A stretch of DNA of 64,000 nucleotides from Oceanobacillus piezotolerans (GTDB lineage: Bacteria > Bacillota > Bacilli > Bacillales > Amphibacillaceae), in assembly GCF_003665065.1 (NCBI RefSeq), contig NZ_RCHR01000001.1:248001-312000 (forward strand). The letters run 5' to 3'. This document shows, in pieces, positions 28,237 to 37,322 of the stretch. The position numbers were made by a program, and so were the translations under genes. The notes beneath the pieces were generated by a model. It saw only the letters and a list, made by a program, of their open reading frames with translations, was not told the origin of the DNA and did no database searches. Numbering within the stretch: the first letter of the stretch is position 1; the number at the start of each line of letters is the position of its first letter.

Positions 28237-29526
28237 ATGAAAAGCTTTGAACAATCTGCGGCAATTTACAATGAAGCAGTAAACCTTATGCCTGGAGGGG
28301 TAAACTCACCAGTACGAGCATTTAAATCAGTTGGTATGACTCCAATCGTGATGGAATCAGGAAAAGGCTCTAAGATTTACGATGTCGATGGAAATGAATA
28401 TATAGACTATGTACTTAGCTGGGGTCCTCTAATTCTAGGGCATGCTCATGACAATGTAGTGAACCAATTACAAGAAACGATTGTAAAAGGAACAAGTTTT
28501 GGTGCATCTACATTAATGGAAAATAAGCTGGCACAACTAGTTATTGAGAGGGTTCCTTCAATAGAAATGGTTCGTATGGTTAACTCTGGAACAGAAGCAA
28601 CCATGAGTGCAATCCGTTTGGCGCGTGGATACACTGGAAGAGATATTATTTTAAAATTTGAGGGAAGTTATCACGGACATGGAGATTCACTATTAATTAA
28701 AGCCGGTTCGGGTGTTGCTACATTAGGGCTTCCTGATAGTCCGGGTGTACCTAGCTCGATTGCTAAGAATACAATTACTGTCCCATATAATGACATAGAA
28801 AGTGTTCAATTAGCCTTTGACAATTATGGTGACCAGATTGCTGCAGTTATAACCGAACCAGTCTGTGGCAATATGGGAGTTATTCCTCCTGAAAACAATT
28901 TTCTGCAAAAGCTGAGAAAGATAACGGAGGAAAATGGAACTCTGCTCATATTTGATGAGGTTATGACCGGATTCCGAGTTGGTTTCCATTCTGCACAAGG
29001 ATACTTCGATGTAGATCCTGATATTACTTGCCTTGGTAAGGTAATAGGTGGCGGTCTTCCTGTTGGAGCCTTCGGAGGCAAGAGAGAGATAATGGAACAA
29101 ATTGCACCGGCAGGTCCTATTTACCAAGCTGGTACATTATCTGGTAACCCACTAGCAATGACTGCAGGCTTTGCGACATTAAGTTCATTGACGAAGGAGT
29201 CTTATGAACAAATTAACCAAAAAATTGATAAGTTAGCAGAAGGATACTTAGAAGCAGCTAAATCATATGATATCCCCTTGACGGTAAATCGAGCGGGTTC
29301 CATGTTTGGTGTATTCTTTACAAATGAAAAGGTTACTAACTTCGAAACAGCGAAGACATCCAATCTGGATTACTTTTCACAATATTACCGCAATATGATT
29401 GAAGAAGGAATTTTCCTTCCACCTTCTCAATTTGAGGGAGTCTTCTTGTCAACGGAACACTCTGATGAAGATATTGATAAAACAATACAAGCAGTGAATG
29501 TAGCGTTTTCTAAGATTAATAAATAA
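28237..29526 (+). CDS. hemL: Glutamate-1-semialdehyde 2,1-aminomutase
   Basis: The 429-residue PLP enzyme converts glutamate-1-semialdehyde to aminolevulinate. The N-terminal [16 protein letters not shown] (near 18-33), [17 protein letters not shown] (near 233-249) and pyridoxal Lys268 in [17 protein letters not shown] are diagnostic. It is the last gene of the hem operon, 14 nt after hemB, preceded by GAGGTGA and closed by a terminator. Together HemA and HemL form the C5 route to aminolevulinate. Confidence 0.97.
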   Translation: MKSFEQSAAIYNEAVNLMPGGVNSPVRAFKSVGMTPIVMESGKGSKIYDVDGNEYIDYVLSWGPLILGHAHDNVVNQLQETIVKGTSFGASTLMENKLAQLVIERVPSIEMVRMVNSGTEATMSAIRLARGYTGRDIILKFEGSYHGHGDSLLIKAGSGVATLGLPDSPGVPSSIAKNTITVPYNDIESVQLAFDNYGDQIAAVITEPVCGNMGVIPPENNFLQKLRKITEENGTLLIFDEVMTGFRVGFHSAQGYFDVDPDITCLGKVIGGGLPVGAFGGKREIMEQIAPAGPIYQAGTLSGNPLAMTAGFATLSSLTKESYEQINQKIDKLAEGYLEAAKSYDIPLTVNRAGSMFGVFFTNEKVTNFETAKTSNLDYFSQYYRNMIEEGIFLPPSQFEGVFLSTEHSDEDIDKTIQAVNVAFSKINK

Positions 29527-29536
29527 AGCAATAAAG

Positions 29537-29588
29537 AGGGGGACCTCAAGAAGTAATCATTTACTTTTTGAAGTCTCCTTCTTTTTTA
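29537..29588 (+). terminator. Terminator of the hem operon
   Basis: The 15-nt arms 29542-29556 and 29561-29575 pair with one mismatch and one G-T pair around a TCAT loop, followed by TTTTTT. Confidence 0.8.
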
Positions 29589-29639
29589 TTCATTGTCATG
29601 AGGATTATAAATCTCCGTAGCTGATAGAAAATGCTGAAT

Positions 29640-30050
29640 AATTTAATTCAAAATAGTGGGTAGCACCGCTACGGAAATACACTACGCTTTCCGCGGGCGC
29701 TGTTGAGCCTCCTCGAGACTAACGTCTCTGCGGGGTCTCAACTAGGCTTTTCATCCCGCAGGAGTCTTCGTGTATTTCCTCCGCTGAATTATGCTTTTTA
29801 TTATTTTAACATTGGATAGCACCTCCAAATTACATGAAGTGATTGTAGCGGAGGGCAGTCGACTCCTGCGGGAAAAGCAACAGCCGAAGACCCCGTAGGA
29901 AGCGTAAAGGAACAAAGGCTAAGAACGCCACGTCCTGTGGCAACGCCTTTATGACCAACATCCTGTTGGCCCGAGGCTGAGGCGTTGCCCGCGGAAAGCG
30001 TACTGCCCGCAGCGGAAATCCCCAGCGCATATTTCCAGTGTGCTTCCGAT
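29640..30050. repeat. Composite inverted repeat, family A copy 2, with nested insert
   Basis: This is the same two-arm plan as copy 1: GGAAATACAC (29673-29682) and GTGTATTTCC (29770-29779) in the left arm, and an inverted, diverged right arm (about 29836-30020) that shares GCGGAGGGCAGTCGACTCC with copy 1. Both copies start with TTTAATTCA. The right arm carries an extra stretch at 29905-29970 that copy 1 lacks. It fills most of the 713-bp space between hemL and spoVID. No coding capacity is believed real here. Confidence 0.85.
29905..29970. repeat. 66-bp nested insert with two small hairpins inside family A copy 2
   Basis: It is absent at the matching point of copy 1 (after GGAAGCG). It contains GCCAC-gtcct-GTGGC (29927-29941) and CCAAC-atcct-GTTGG (29955-29969), two 5-bp stems with nearly the same 5-nt loop. 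It looks like an independent short repeat unit lodged in the larger repeat. Confidence 0.65.
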
Positions 30051-30163
30051 AAATTAAACTAGTTAGTAGTTTATCTGAAATGTATTAAAAAAAGGATATC
30101 TCGGTAGCAACTAGACTTCATCATTCTATTTACCATTAGTATCCTCCAAATGCTCTTTTATGC

Positions 30164-30193
30164 ATAAGGATTATCCTGGGCTCATATAGATAA
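30164..30193 (+). promoter_or_regulatory. Possible SigE promoter of spoVID
   Basis: GCATAA (30164-30169) and CATATAGAT (30185-30193) resemble SigE -35 and -10 elements with a 16-nt spacing between ATA and CATA. The -10 matches only partly. B. subtilis spoVID is SigE dependent. Confidence 0.35.
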
Positions 30194-30239
30194 TTAAGGA
30201 ATAGTAAGTAAGGGCTATGTTTAGAAGGGAGGCAGACAA

Positions 30240-31316
30240 TTGTCTGAAGAAAAATCAGTATTTAGCTTCGAGTTAAATGAATCTCTTTATTTTGACAAAG
30301 GTCAAGAGGTAGCTGAAATGCGAGGAATATCCCTAGAACCAGAAATTACAATTCAACCCTATAATGATTATATATCTATAAGAGGTGTAATTGAATTACA
30401 AGGTCAATATGAAGCTTTAGAAGGAATGGAAGAAGAGACAATTACAGATTTCGAAGCATTTGAAGCGAAAAGATATATGGAAAAAGTGGAAGTAAATGAA
30501 GAAGGATTTGTTACTTTCTCACATCGTTTTCCTGTGGAAATTTCTGTTCCTACGTATCGTGTATCAGATTTAAACGCAGTTACAGTAAGCGTAGAATCTT
30601 TTGATTACGAATTACCTGAAGAAGGGCAATTAAAATTATATTCAACGATTAGTATCTATGGAATTGACCAGGATGTAAAAGAGCCACGGTTGCAAGACGT
30701 GGAGGAGAACACCGTAGAAGAAATAGTGGACACTGAAGAAGAAATAGAAGAGAGGGAAGAGGAAATTGCGGAAGAAACACATGCAGAAGAGTTTAGAAAA
30801 GAAGATTCTTTTGAGTTTGAATTAAAGTTTCCGCAAGAGGGTAGTTCACATGAAGAAGATATACACTCTTTATCTACTACTCCAAGTCTTTCTCCTGAGG
30901 CAGAAACAACGCAAGAAGATGACAATGAGGAAGAAGATGAAACAGGACGTTGGCTATTTAAAACGAAATCCCAATCTTTACAGGAATTCTTTGGTCACAC
31001 ACAAGAAGTGGAAGAAAATGAGACAGAAGATAATAATGATTACGAAATGGATGATGAATTAGAAGAAGATGATGAGGTAGATGAGGAAGAGAGAAGCCCG
31101 CAGGATGTTTCCTATTTAGCTGATATTTTTAGAAACAGTGAACAGGAAGGATTCACAAAAATGAGGCTATGTATCGTACAAAAAGAGGATACATTAGAGT
31201 CCATTGCAGAACGCTTCCAGGTTAGTGCTTTATCTTTAATTAAACAAAATAAACTAGAAGATGATTTCGACGTAACGGAAGGACAACTGCTTTATATCCC
31301 TCAAAAGACTTCTTAA
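30240..31316 (+). CDS. spoVID: Spore coat/cortex morphogenetic protein SpoVID
   Basis: The 358-residue mother-cell protein is needed for coat encasement of the forespore; in B. subtilis it binds SafA, whose gene is also in this window. The N-terminal domain (about 1-140, starting SEEKSVFSFELNESLYF) is the conserved part. A very acidic Glu/Asp-rich linker (about 145-295) with repeated EEE runs follows, and a C-terminal LysM domain (about 313-357, CIVQKEDTLESIAERFQV). The start is TTG at 30240 after GGGAGG. The linker is low complexity and unreliable for homology. Confidence 0.93.
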   Translation: MSEEKSVFSFELNESLYFDKGQEVAEMRGISLEPEITIQPYNDYISIRGVIELQGQYEALEGMEEETITDFEAFEAKRYMEKVEVNEEGFVTFSHRFPVEISVPTYRVSDLNAVTVSVESFDYELPEEGQLKLYSTISIYGIDQDVKEPRLQDVEENTVEEIVDTEEEIEEREEEIAEETHAEEFRKEDSFEFELKFPQEGSSHEEDIHSLSTTPSLSPEAETTQEDDNEEEDETGRWLFKTKSQSLQEFFGHTQEVEENETEDNNDYEMDDELEEDDEVDEEERSPQDVSYLADIFRNSEQEGFTKMRLCIVQKEDTLESIAERFQVSALSLIKQNKLEDDFDVTEGQLLYIPQKTS

Positions 31317-31331
31317 TATAATTTTGTGATA

Positions 31332-31466
31332 AGGCTGGGACATAACTAAACTGCTTAACAATAAAAGTGGAACAATGCGCCAATTTAGCGAGGTATATTT
31401 CCTCTGCGATTATCTTCTGCTGTTAAGTTCAATCTTTCTTTTAAGCAAACACTTTTGTCCCAGCCT
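31332..31466. repeat. Interspersed repeat D with inverted termini
   Basis: AGGCTGGGACA (31332-31342) and TGTCCCAGCCT (31456-31466) are perfect 11-bp inverted ends around 113 bp, with inner CTTAACA/TGTTAAG arms. The end sequence is one I recognise as widespread in low-GC Firmicutes intergenic regions. It lies just after spoVID and could also act as its terminator. Confidence 0.7.
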
Positions 31467-31495
31467 CATCCATAATTCGATAGGTGGTGGAATGT

Positions 31496-32509
31496 ATGGA
31501 AAAGAGGCTGAATAGAGTATTGCAGGCATATCCTATAGAACCAACAAGCATTCATCAAATTACTGATAACCTTTTCCAAATTATCGTTCACCAGCATTCT
31601 TTCGCACTGAAAAAGAGTAAGCTTGATCAGAGTACAGTATCATACTGGGAGTATACCTACCGTACGGCATATAATAATCAACTTCAGTCTATTATCCCTG
31701 TCTATCAGACGAAACAGAATCAACTTTATTATCAGGAAGGGGAAGACATTTATTATTTATGTCCTTGGGTCGAAGAAGAAAGGACATCTATAGATGAAGG
31801 CTCCATCCGTGCTTTATACCAAGCCATAGCAACCATCCATGAAAAGACCAAACGTTCTCAAAATATGGCAGGGAAAGAGTGGAGTAATGATTTCAAGGTC
31901 TACTTAAGTTATTGTGAGGATTTAGAGCAGCAATTACGTTCTACAATTATTCTTTATGAAAAGCGACATTATATGTCTCCTTTTGAATTATTGGTATGTA
32001 CACAATTTAGAGATGTAGAATATGCCTTAAGAGAAATAAGAAAGCGTTTGGACCAATTCACGAAAGAAGATGAAAAAAGAGAAACATGGAATGTTTCTCT
32101 CTGTCATCGAAACCTGTCAACTGAGCATTTGAGGGGATCTTATATTATCAATTGGGAAAATGCAGGTTATGAAAATGCAATTATTGATTTGGTTTCCTTT
32201 TTCCGTCATGAGGTTCGTTTATTCGATGCGCCGAAAAATTCCTTTTTAGAGAATTTCTCCTATTATAATAATCTACATCCCTTGACTCTTGCGGAAGTTC
32301 AATTGCTTGCTGTTTATCTATTGAATCCCATTCCATATTTCGAACTCATTAATGAGTACAGAAGCAAAGAACCAAGAACAGAAATCTCCTTTATCAAAGA
32401 ACTTCAAAAGGCGTATAGGGTAATCCTGTTTGGAATAGAATGGTCTCAATATGTTGAAAGGGAATATGAGATCGTTAAGTTTGATGAGCCAGAAGAAGGA
32501 TTAGATTAA
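31496..32509 (+). CDS. ysxE: Spore coat-associated kinase-like protein YsxE (CotS family)
   Basis: The 337-residue protein belongs to the CotS/YsxE group of aminoglycoside-phosphotransferase-like spore proteins. Kinase-fold traces are IVHQHSFALKKSKL near residue 28 (nucleotide lobe lysines), LCPWVEEE near 88, LCHRNLSTEHL near 202 in place of the usual catalytic loop with HxD changed to HRN, and IINWENAGYENAIIDLVSFF near 216. The altered loop suggests a non-catalytic or atypical kinase. The ATG at 31496 was chosen over GTG at 31484, because the latter lies inside the AGGTGGTGG binding site. It follows spoVID, its B. subtilis neighbour. Confidence 0.85.
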   Translation: MEKRLNRVLQAYPIEPTSIHQITDNLFQIIVHQHSFALKKSKLDQSTVSYWEYTYRTAYNNQLQSIIPVYQTKQNQLYYQEGEDIYYLCPWVEEERTSIDEGSIRALYQAIATIHEKTKRSQNMAGKEWSNDFKVYLSYCEDLEQQLRSTIILYEKRHYMSPFELLVCTQFRDVEYALREIRKRLDQFTKEDEKRETWNVSLCHRNLSTEHLRGSYIINWENAGYENAIIDLVSFFRHEVRLFDAPKNSFLENFSYYNNLHPLTLAEVQLLAVYLLNPIPYFELINEYRSKEPRTEISFIKELQKAYRVILFGIEWSQYVEREYEIVKFDEPEEGLD

Positions 32510-32694
32510 ATCCATTCGATATAAAAAGCAATGAGTAGTCCAACCAGAAGACCTAATAATATTAAATCGAACGCAGTTGGAAATAAAATAGTACGTATGA
32601 GCTGGAATAGTAAAATGGGTAGTGTAACCTTCTCCAATACAAAAATACATTTTCTTGCCCATGGCGGCAGCTTATATCTGTAATACTTTGACAT
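32506..32694 (-). CDS. Small membrane protein, unknown
   Basis: The 62-residue protein has a basic N-terminus (MSKYYRYKLPPWARK) and two hydrophobic stretches: VTLPILLFQLIRTILFPTAF (near 20-39) and LILLGLLVGLLIAFYIEWI at the C-terminus. GAGGTGA lies 5 nt before the chosen ATG at 32694. Its stop codon overlaps the ysxE stop by 4 nt in antisense. I do not recognise the family. The good SD and clear membrane pattern support a real gene. Confidence 0.6.
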   Translation of the reverse strand: MSKYYRYKLPPWARKCIFVLEKVTLPILLFQLIRTILFPTAFDLILLGLLVGLLIAFYIEWI

Positions 32695-32786
32695 TGATTT
32701 CACCTCATTTGGTTTACACATTTTAAATTTACTATGATATAATATGTATACATAGACTGAACTTGTGCAAAATGGTTTAATAGTAG

Positions 32787-32815
32787 TTGACGATGCTTCT
32801 TGTTAGCATTAAAAT
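32787..32815 (+). promoter_or_regulatory. SigA promoter of the valS T-box leader
   Basis: TTGACG (32787-32792), 17 nt, TAAAAT (32810-32815). Transcription would begin near 32822. Confidence 0.7.
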
Positions 32816-32821
32816 ATGATT

Positions 32822-33090
32822 TATAAACAATGAATTGGTAAATGCGAAGAAAGGGAAGAGTACAAAATAAAGCCTTTAGAGAGGGAAGTCTTGAGCTGAA
32901 AACTTCCTAGGTAAATTTATTTTGGAAGGTCGCCCTCGATGCAGCTTCTTTGAAAAGCTAGTAGGAGAAGCCGGTGACAAGCCGTTATTTGAAGAAGTGT
33001 GCAAATCACAAAATTTGATTTGTAAACAAAGGTGGTACCACGGAAATCAACCCTTTTCGTCCTTTTTAAGGATGAAAAGGGTTTTTTATA
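32822..33090 (+). promoter_or_regulatory. T-box riboswitch controlling valS
   Basis: The leader has the T-box sequence AAGGTGGTACCACGG (33029-33043) and a terminator whose arms 33049-33064 and 33068-33083 pair over 16 bp with one G-T pair before TTTT. Stem I shows AGAGTA (S-turn side) near 32858 and a GGAAG-GTC-GCCC segment in which GTC (32929-32931) fits a valine specifier. Uncharged tRNA-Val would stabilise the antiterminator and raise ValS synthesis. The 470-bp gap upstream of valS is therefore explained. Confidence 0.92.
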
Positions 33091-33163
33091 TTTTTTCTCA
33101 ATAAAATGAAAGCTAAATCTTCTTTTTAGCTGTAATTGTTTTAAAATTAGGAGGTAATAAATA

Positions 33164-35809
33164 ATGAATGAGCAGGAGTACACATCGCTTCCACCGAAGT
33201 ATAATCCACAGGAAGTAGAAAAAGGACGATATCAATTTTGGTTAGAGGGAAAATTTTTCGAAGCAACAGGAGATCCCAATAAAGAACCGTATTCTATTGT
33301 TATTCCACCCCCAAATGTTACTGGGAAGCTGCACCTCGGTCATGCGTGGGACACAACGATGCAGGATACCATTTCAAGAATGAAGCGGATGCAGGGCTAT
33401 GATGTGTTATGGCTTCCAGGTATGGACCATGCAGGGATTGCCACACAAGCAAAGGTAGAAGCAAAACTGAAAGAACAAGGAACCAATCGGTACGAATTAG
33501 GCCGTGAGAAGTTTCTCGAAAAATCATGGGAATGGAAGGAAGAATATGCATCCTTTATCCGTTCACAGTGGGAAAAGCTCGGATTAGGACTTGATTATTC
33601 CCGTGAACGATTTACGTTAGATCAAGGATTAGCAGATGCTGTAAAAGAAGTATTTATCCGTTTATATGAGAATGGGCTCATCTATCGGGGAGAATACATT
33701 ATTAACTGGGATCCACAGACTAAAACCGCTTTATCTGATATTGAAGTAATTTATAAGGAAGTACAAGGTAAGTTTTATCACTTGAGGTACCCTATTAAAA
33801 ATAGTGATGAAACCATTGAAATTGCGACAACGCGTCCAGAAACGATGCTTGGAGATACAGCGGTTGCCGTTCATCCAAAAGACGAACGTTATCAACATTT
33901 AATAGGCAAAACACTTGTATTGCCGATTGTAGGTCGCGAAATTCCAATTGTAGCAGATGATTATGTGGATAGGGAATTCGGTTCTGGTGCGGTGAAAATA
34001 ACACCAGCACATGACCCAAACGACTTTGAAGTTGGCAATCGTCATGATTTACCAAGAGTTCTCGTAATGCATGAAGATGGAACGATGAACGAGAATGCTG
34101 GTAAATATGAAGGAATGGACCGTTTTGAATGTAGGAAGCAAATCGTAAAAGACTTAGAAGAAATCGGAGTTCTTTTTGAGATAGAAGAGCACACGCATCA
34201 GGTAGGTCACTCTGAGCGAAGTGGTGCAGTTGTAGAGCCATATCTTTCTACACAATGGTTTGTAAAAATGCAGCCATTAGCTGATGCAGCATTAGAATTA
34301 CAAAATGGTGACAAGAAAGTTAACTTTGTCCCAGAGCGTTTTGAAAACACCTATAACAATTGGATGGAGAACATTCGTGACTGGTGTATTTCCCGTCAAT
34401 TATGGTGGGGACATCGTATTCCAGCGTGGTACCATAAGGAAACTGGTGAAATATATGTTGGCAAAGAAGCGCCAAGTGATATTGAAAACTGGGAGCAAGA
34501 TGAAGACGTATTAGATACATGGTTCTCTTCCGCGTTATGGCCATTTTCAACGATGGGCTGGCCTGATACTGAGTCAGAAGATTTTAAACGCTACTTCCCT
34601 ACCAATGTATTGGTAACAGGATATGATATTATCTTCTTCTGGGTTGCAAGAATGATTTTCCAATCAAAAGAGTTTACTGGAGAGCGGCCATTTAAAGATG
34701 TACTCATCCACGGGTTGATTCGTGACGAACAAGGCAGAAAGATGAGTAAATCGCTTGGGAATGGAGTAGACCCGATGGATGTAATCGACAAATATGGTGC
34801 TGATTCTTTGCGTTACTTCCTACTAACTGGTTCTACTCCAGGACAGGATCTTCGTTTCTATTGGGAAAAAGTAGAGTCAACGTGGAACTTTGCTAATAAA
34901 ATCTGGAATGCTTCCCGTTTCTGTCTAATGAATATGAAAGATTTTACGTACGATGATATTGATTTAACAGGGGAGCTCTCCTTAGCAGATAAATGGATTC
35001 TTACTCGTCTAAATGAGACCATCCAACAGGTAACGAAGAATAATGAGAAATATGAATTCGGTGAAGCCGGTCGTCATCTTTACAATTTTATTTGGGATGA
35101 ATTATGTGATTGGTATATCGAAATGGCGAAGCTTCCATTATATGGTGATGATGAAGCGAAGAAGAAGACGACCCAATCTGTTTTAGCTTATGTATTGGAT
35201 CAAACGATGCGATTATTGCATCCATTTATGCCATTCATAACAGAGGAAATTTGGCAAAAGCTTCCACATCAAGGTAAATCAATTACGGTTGCGAACTGGC
35301 CTGAGGTGAAGAGAGAATTTCATGATGAAGCGGCGTCAGAGCAGATGAAACGACTCGTTTCGATTATTAAAGCGGTACGTAATATCCGTGCCGAGGTAGA
35401 TACACCAATGTCAAAACAAATTAAGATGATACTAAAAGCAGAAAATGCGACAATAGTATCGGAACTGGAAAAAGATCGCAGCTACCTTGAACGCTTCTGT
35501 AATCCAAGTGAATTAATGATTTCTACAGAGGCAAATGCTCCAGAAAAAGCGATGTCTGCGGTGGTAACTGGTGTAGAGATTTATTTGCCACTTGAGGGAT
35601 TAATCGATTTTGATAAAGAGATTGGCCGTCTGGAAAAAGAGCTTGAAAAATGGACAAAAGAGGTAGAACGTGTTCAGAAGAAGCTTAGCAATCAAGGTTT
35701 TGTAGCGAAGGCACCGGAAGCGGTGGTAGAGGCAGAGAAACAAAAGCAAGCCGATTATTTAGATAAACAAGCCAAAGTAAAGGCAAGATTAGATGAATTA
35801 AGAGGGTAA
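33164..35809 (+). CDS. valS: Valyl-tRNA synthetase
   Basis: The 881-residue class I aminoacyl-tRNA synthetase charges tRNA-Val. The HIGH region is [15 protein letters not shown] (near 46-60), the CP1 editing domain lies about 170-400, and the KMSKS loop is [14 protein letters not shown] (near 525-538). A coiled-coil C-terminal arm ([19 protein letters not shown], near 823-841) is typical of ValS. AGGAGG precedes the ATG. Control is by the T-box upstream. folC, its usual downstream partner in B. subtilis, is absent. Confidence 0.97.
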   Translation: MNEQEYTSLPPKYNPQEVEKGRYQFWLEGKFFEATGDPNKEPYSIVIPPPNVTGKLHLGHAWDTTMQDTISRMKRMQGYDVLWLPGMDHAGIATQAKVEAKLKEQGTNRYELGREKFLEKSWEWKEEYASFIRSQWEKLGLGLDYSRERFTLDQGLADAVKEVFIRLYENGLIYRGEYIINWDPQTKTALSDIEVIYKEVQGKFYHLRYPIKNSDETIEIATTRPETMLGDTAVAVHPKDERYQHLIGKTLVLPIVGREIPIVADDYVDREFGSGAVKITPAHDPNDFEVGNRHDLPRVLVMHEDGTMNENAGKYEGMDRFECRKQIVKDLEEIGVLFEIEEHTHQVGHSERSGAVVEPYLSTQWFVKMQPLADAALELQNGDKKVNFVPERFENTYNNWMENIRDWCISRQLWWGHRIPAWYHKETGEIYVGKEAPSDIENWEQDEDVLDTWFSSALWPFSTMGWPDTESEDFKRYFPTNVLVTGYDIIFFWVARMIFQSKEFTGERPFKDVLIHGLIRDEQGRKMSKSLGNGVDPMDVIDKYGADSLRYFLLTGSTPGQDLRFYWEKVESTWNFANKIWNASRFCLMNMKDFTYDDIDLTGELSLADKWILTRLNETIQQVTKNNEKYEFGEAGRHLYNFIWDELCDWYIEMAKLPLYGDDEAKKKTTQSVLAYVLDQTMRLLHPFMPFITEEIWQKLPHQGKSITVANWPEVKREFHDEAASEQMKRLVSIIKAVRNIRAEVDTPMSKQIKMILKAENATIVSELEKDRSYLERFCNPSELMISTEANAPEKAMSAVVTGVEIYLPLEGLIDFDKEIGRLEKELEKWTKEVERVQKKLSNQGFVAKAPEAVVEAEKQKQADYLDKQAKVKARLDELRG

Positions 35810-35814
35810 GAAAT

Positions 35815-35855
35815 AGGAACGGAATCCTAAAGAAGAGGATTCCGTTCCTTTCTGT
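35815..35855 (+). terminator. Terminator of valS
   Basis: AGGAACGGAATCCT (35815-35828) and AGGATTCCGTTCCT (35836-35849) form a perfect 14-bp stem with a 7-nt loop, then TTCT. Confidence 0.85.
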
Positions 35856-36016
35856 TTATATCAAGGCTACTAATCAAATCATGCATTAACCCTCCCAATA
35901 GAATAATGAATTTATATTAATAATCGATAGTAGCAAAACGAAACACGGCATTAATAATTTGTAGAAAGACCACGATGTCCTAAAGTGTTTTCCAATTACA
36001 GAAGGTGTACTTTGAC

Positions 36017-36118
36017 GCAGGTTAATTGGCAGTTAGCTCCTTAAAGAGAAGAATTCTAGAAAAATACAAGTATAGTAAGTGAGGGATGCATAGGACTTCC
36101 ACTGAGTGAATTTTCACC
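36017..36118. repeat. Interspersed repeat B, copy 1 (shortened)
   Basis: It starts GCAGGTTAATTGGC, passes TAAAGAGAAG and TATAGTAAGTG and ends with CCACTGAGTGAATTTTCACC, in the same order as copy 4 (50081-50252). The central part with GGTGCTAA is missing. It occupies the valS-spoIIB gap of 445 bp, which otherwise holds only the valS terminator and AT-rich DNA. Confidence 0.65.
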
Positions 36119-36211
36119 TTATCTATGTCGATGGCATCGAAAAAGAGAATGTTATGTTGAACGATTTTGAAAAAGAGTGACAGTATTCGTCTTACTTTTT
36201 AATTCCTCTAT

Positions 36212-36237
36212 GCTAGAGTTACTTTAATGACTCTAGC
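36212..36237 (+). promoter_or_regulatory. Inverted repeat just upstream of spoIIB
   Basis: GCTAGAGT (36212-36219) and ACTCTAGC (36230-36237) are perfect 8-bp arms separated by 10 nt. It ends 5 nt before the GGAGGGG binding site of spoIIB. It could be an operator or an mRNA hairpin affecting translation; no T-run follows. Confidence 0.35.
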
Positions 36238-36254
36238 GTTCGGAGGGGTATGAA

Positions 36255-37151
36255 ATGGACAAGGGAAAGAAAATCATAATAAAACAAAATGGAAAAGTTA
36301 CAAATTTCATAGAAAAAAAAGGAAAAAATACACCACCGTCAAATCAGGAGTATGCAGCAACCCTTCATGAGTCAATCGATGAATCCCATAGTACCTATGA
36401 AAGAAAAACGGATTTAGCAAGCGTTAAGTCATCTAAAGATCGACCAGAAGGTAAAAAAGTGAAGCCAGTTTTTATTACGATTTCCTCTGCAGTTCTCATT
36501 GGCGTTTTTCTAAGCATTCTAATGTTTCAAATCTTTGTTAAAGTAGAAAACGGCTTTATTAGCCAGCCTGGAGTTTTACAAGGAAATGAGGCACATGTAA
36601 ACAAGCAGGAAGAAACCCCAAAAGGACCATCTTCCACTTATTCGGCTGAACCACTTAAAGTCCATATTTTACAAGCGGGTGTTTTCTCTGAATCAGATAA
36701 TGCTGAAACTTGGGCAGCTGGTTTAAAAGAAGCACATTTACCCAACGTTATATGGCGAAGAGATAATCAATTCTATCTCATGCTAGGATTAGCTCCTACC
36801 AAAGAAGCTGCAAATGCAGTGATGAATCAAATAAATACCGGGGAATATGATATATTTGTAAAAGAATGGACAACAAATACATTACAACTTGGTTTAACGG
36901 AAAGTGAACAAGAATGGCTTCAGCTGTTTCGGACTTCGTGGGAAAGTTCAGTACAGTCCATTGCAGAAAGTAACAATGCAGATTTGGCAAGCTTTGATTC
37001 ATTAAAAGAAAAACAAATTGAGAGTGAAACATTGTCTCCTTTAATAGAAATTGTGAATTCTCTAGAAGTGACTAACGAGACTCAAGCACAGCAAGTCTTA
37101 TTAGATTTAATGTATGAATACGAACAACTGGAAAAAAGGGGAAATGAATGA
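36255..37151 (+). CDS. spoIIB: Stage II sporulation protein SpoIIB (SPOR domain)
   Basis: The 298-residue bitopic membrane protein helps septal peptidoglycan dissolution during engulfment. It has a basic cytoplasmic N-terminus (MDKGKKIIIKQNGK), one membrane segment (about 71-95), and an extracytoplasmic SPOR domain (about 130-190, VHILQAGVFSESDNAETWA and GEYDIFVKEW), then a helical tail. CGGAGGGG precedes the ATG. Its place between valS and radC/mreB matches B. subtilis, but comC, folC and maf are missing around it. Confidence 0.85.
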   Translation: MDKGKKIIIKQNGKVTNFIEKKGKNTPPSNQEYAATLHESIDESHSTYERKTDLASVKSSKDRPEGKKVKPVFITISSAVLIGVFLSILMFQIFVKVENGFISQPGVLQGNEAHVNKQEETPKGPSSTYSAEPLKVHILQAGVFSESDNAETWAAGLKEAHLPNVIWRRDNQFYLMLGLAPTKEAANAVMNQINTGEYDIFVKEWTTNTLQLGLTESEQEWLQLFRTSWESSVQSIAESNNADLASFDSLKEKQIESETLSPLIEIVNSLEVTNETQAQQVLLDLMYEYEQLEKRGNE

Positions 37152-37213
37152 TCTCCCTTTTTCTAATTTTTTAACATATTACCTAGTTGGAAAGCTAGAT
37201 TATCCCTAATAAT

Positions 37214-37262
37214 AAAGCGTGTTTTCAATAGAGAAATCTATCTGAAAACACGCTTTTACAGA
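37214..37262 (+). terminator. Terminator after spoIIB
   Basis: AAAGCGTGTTTTCA (37214-37227) pairs with TGAAAACACGCTTT (37243-37256), with an inner ATAGA/TCTAT stem and GAAA loop. Confidence 0.8.
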
Positions 37263-37322
37263 TTTGTCTGAATAGAATGGCTAGGCTAAGATAACGGTAA
37301 CTTACAGAAAGGGTGATATAGT

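Noticed and set aside
29830..30030. Open frame on the minus strand in the hemL-spoVID gap
   Set aside because: It lies entirely inside the right arm of composite repeat A, is Arg-rich as GC-rich repeat DNA gives, and has no SD.
32917..33183. 88-codon open frame on the minus strand upstream of valS
   Set aside because: It is antisense to the valS T-box leader, whose structure explains the sequence.
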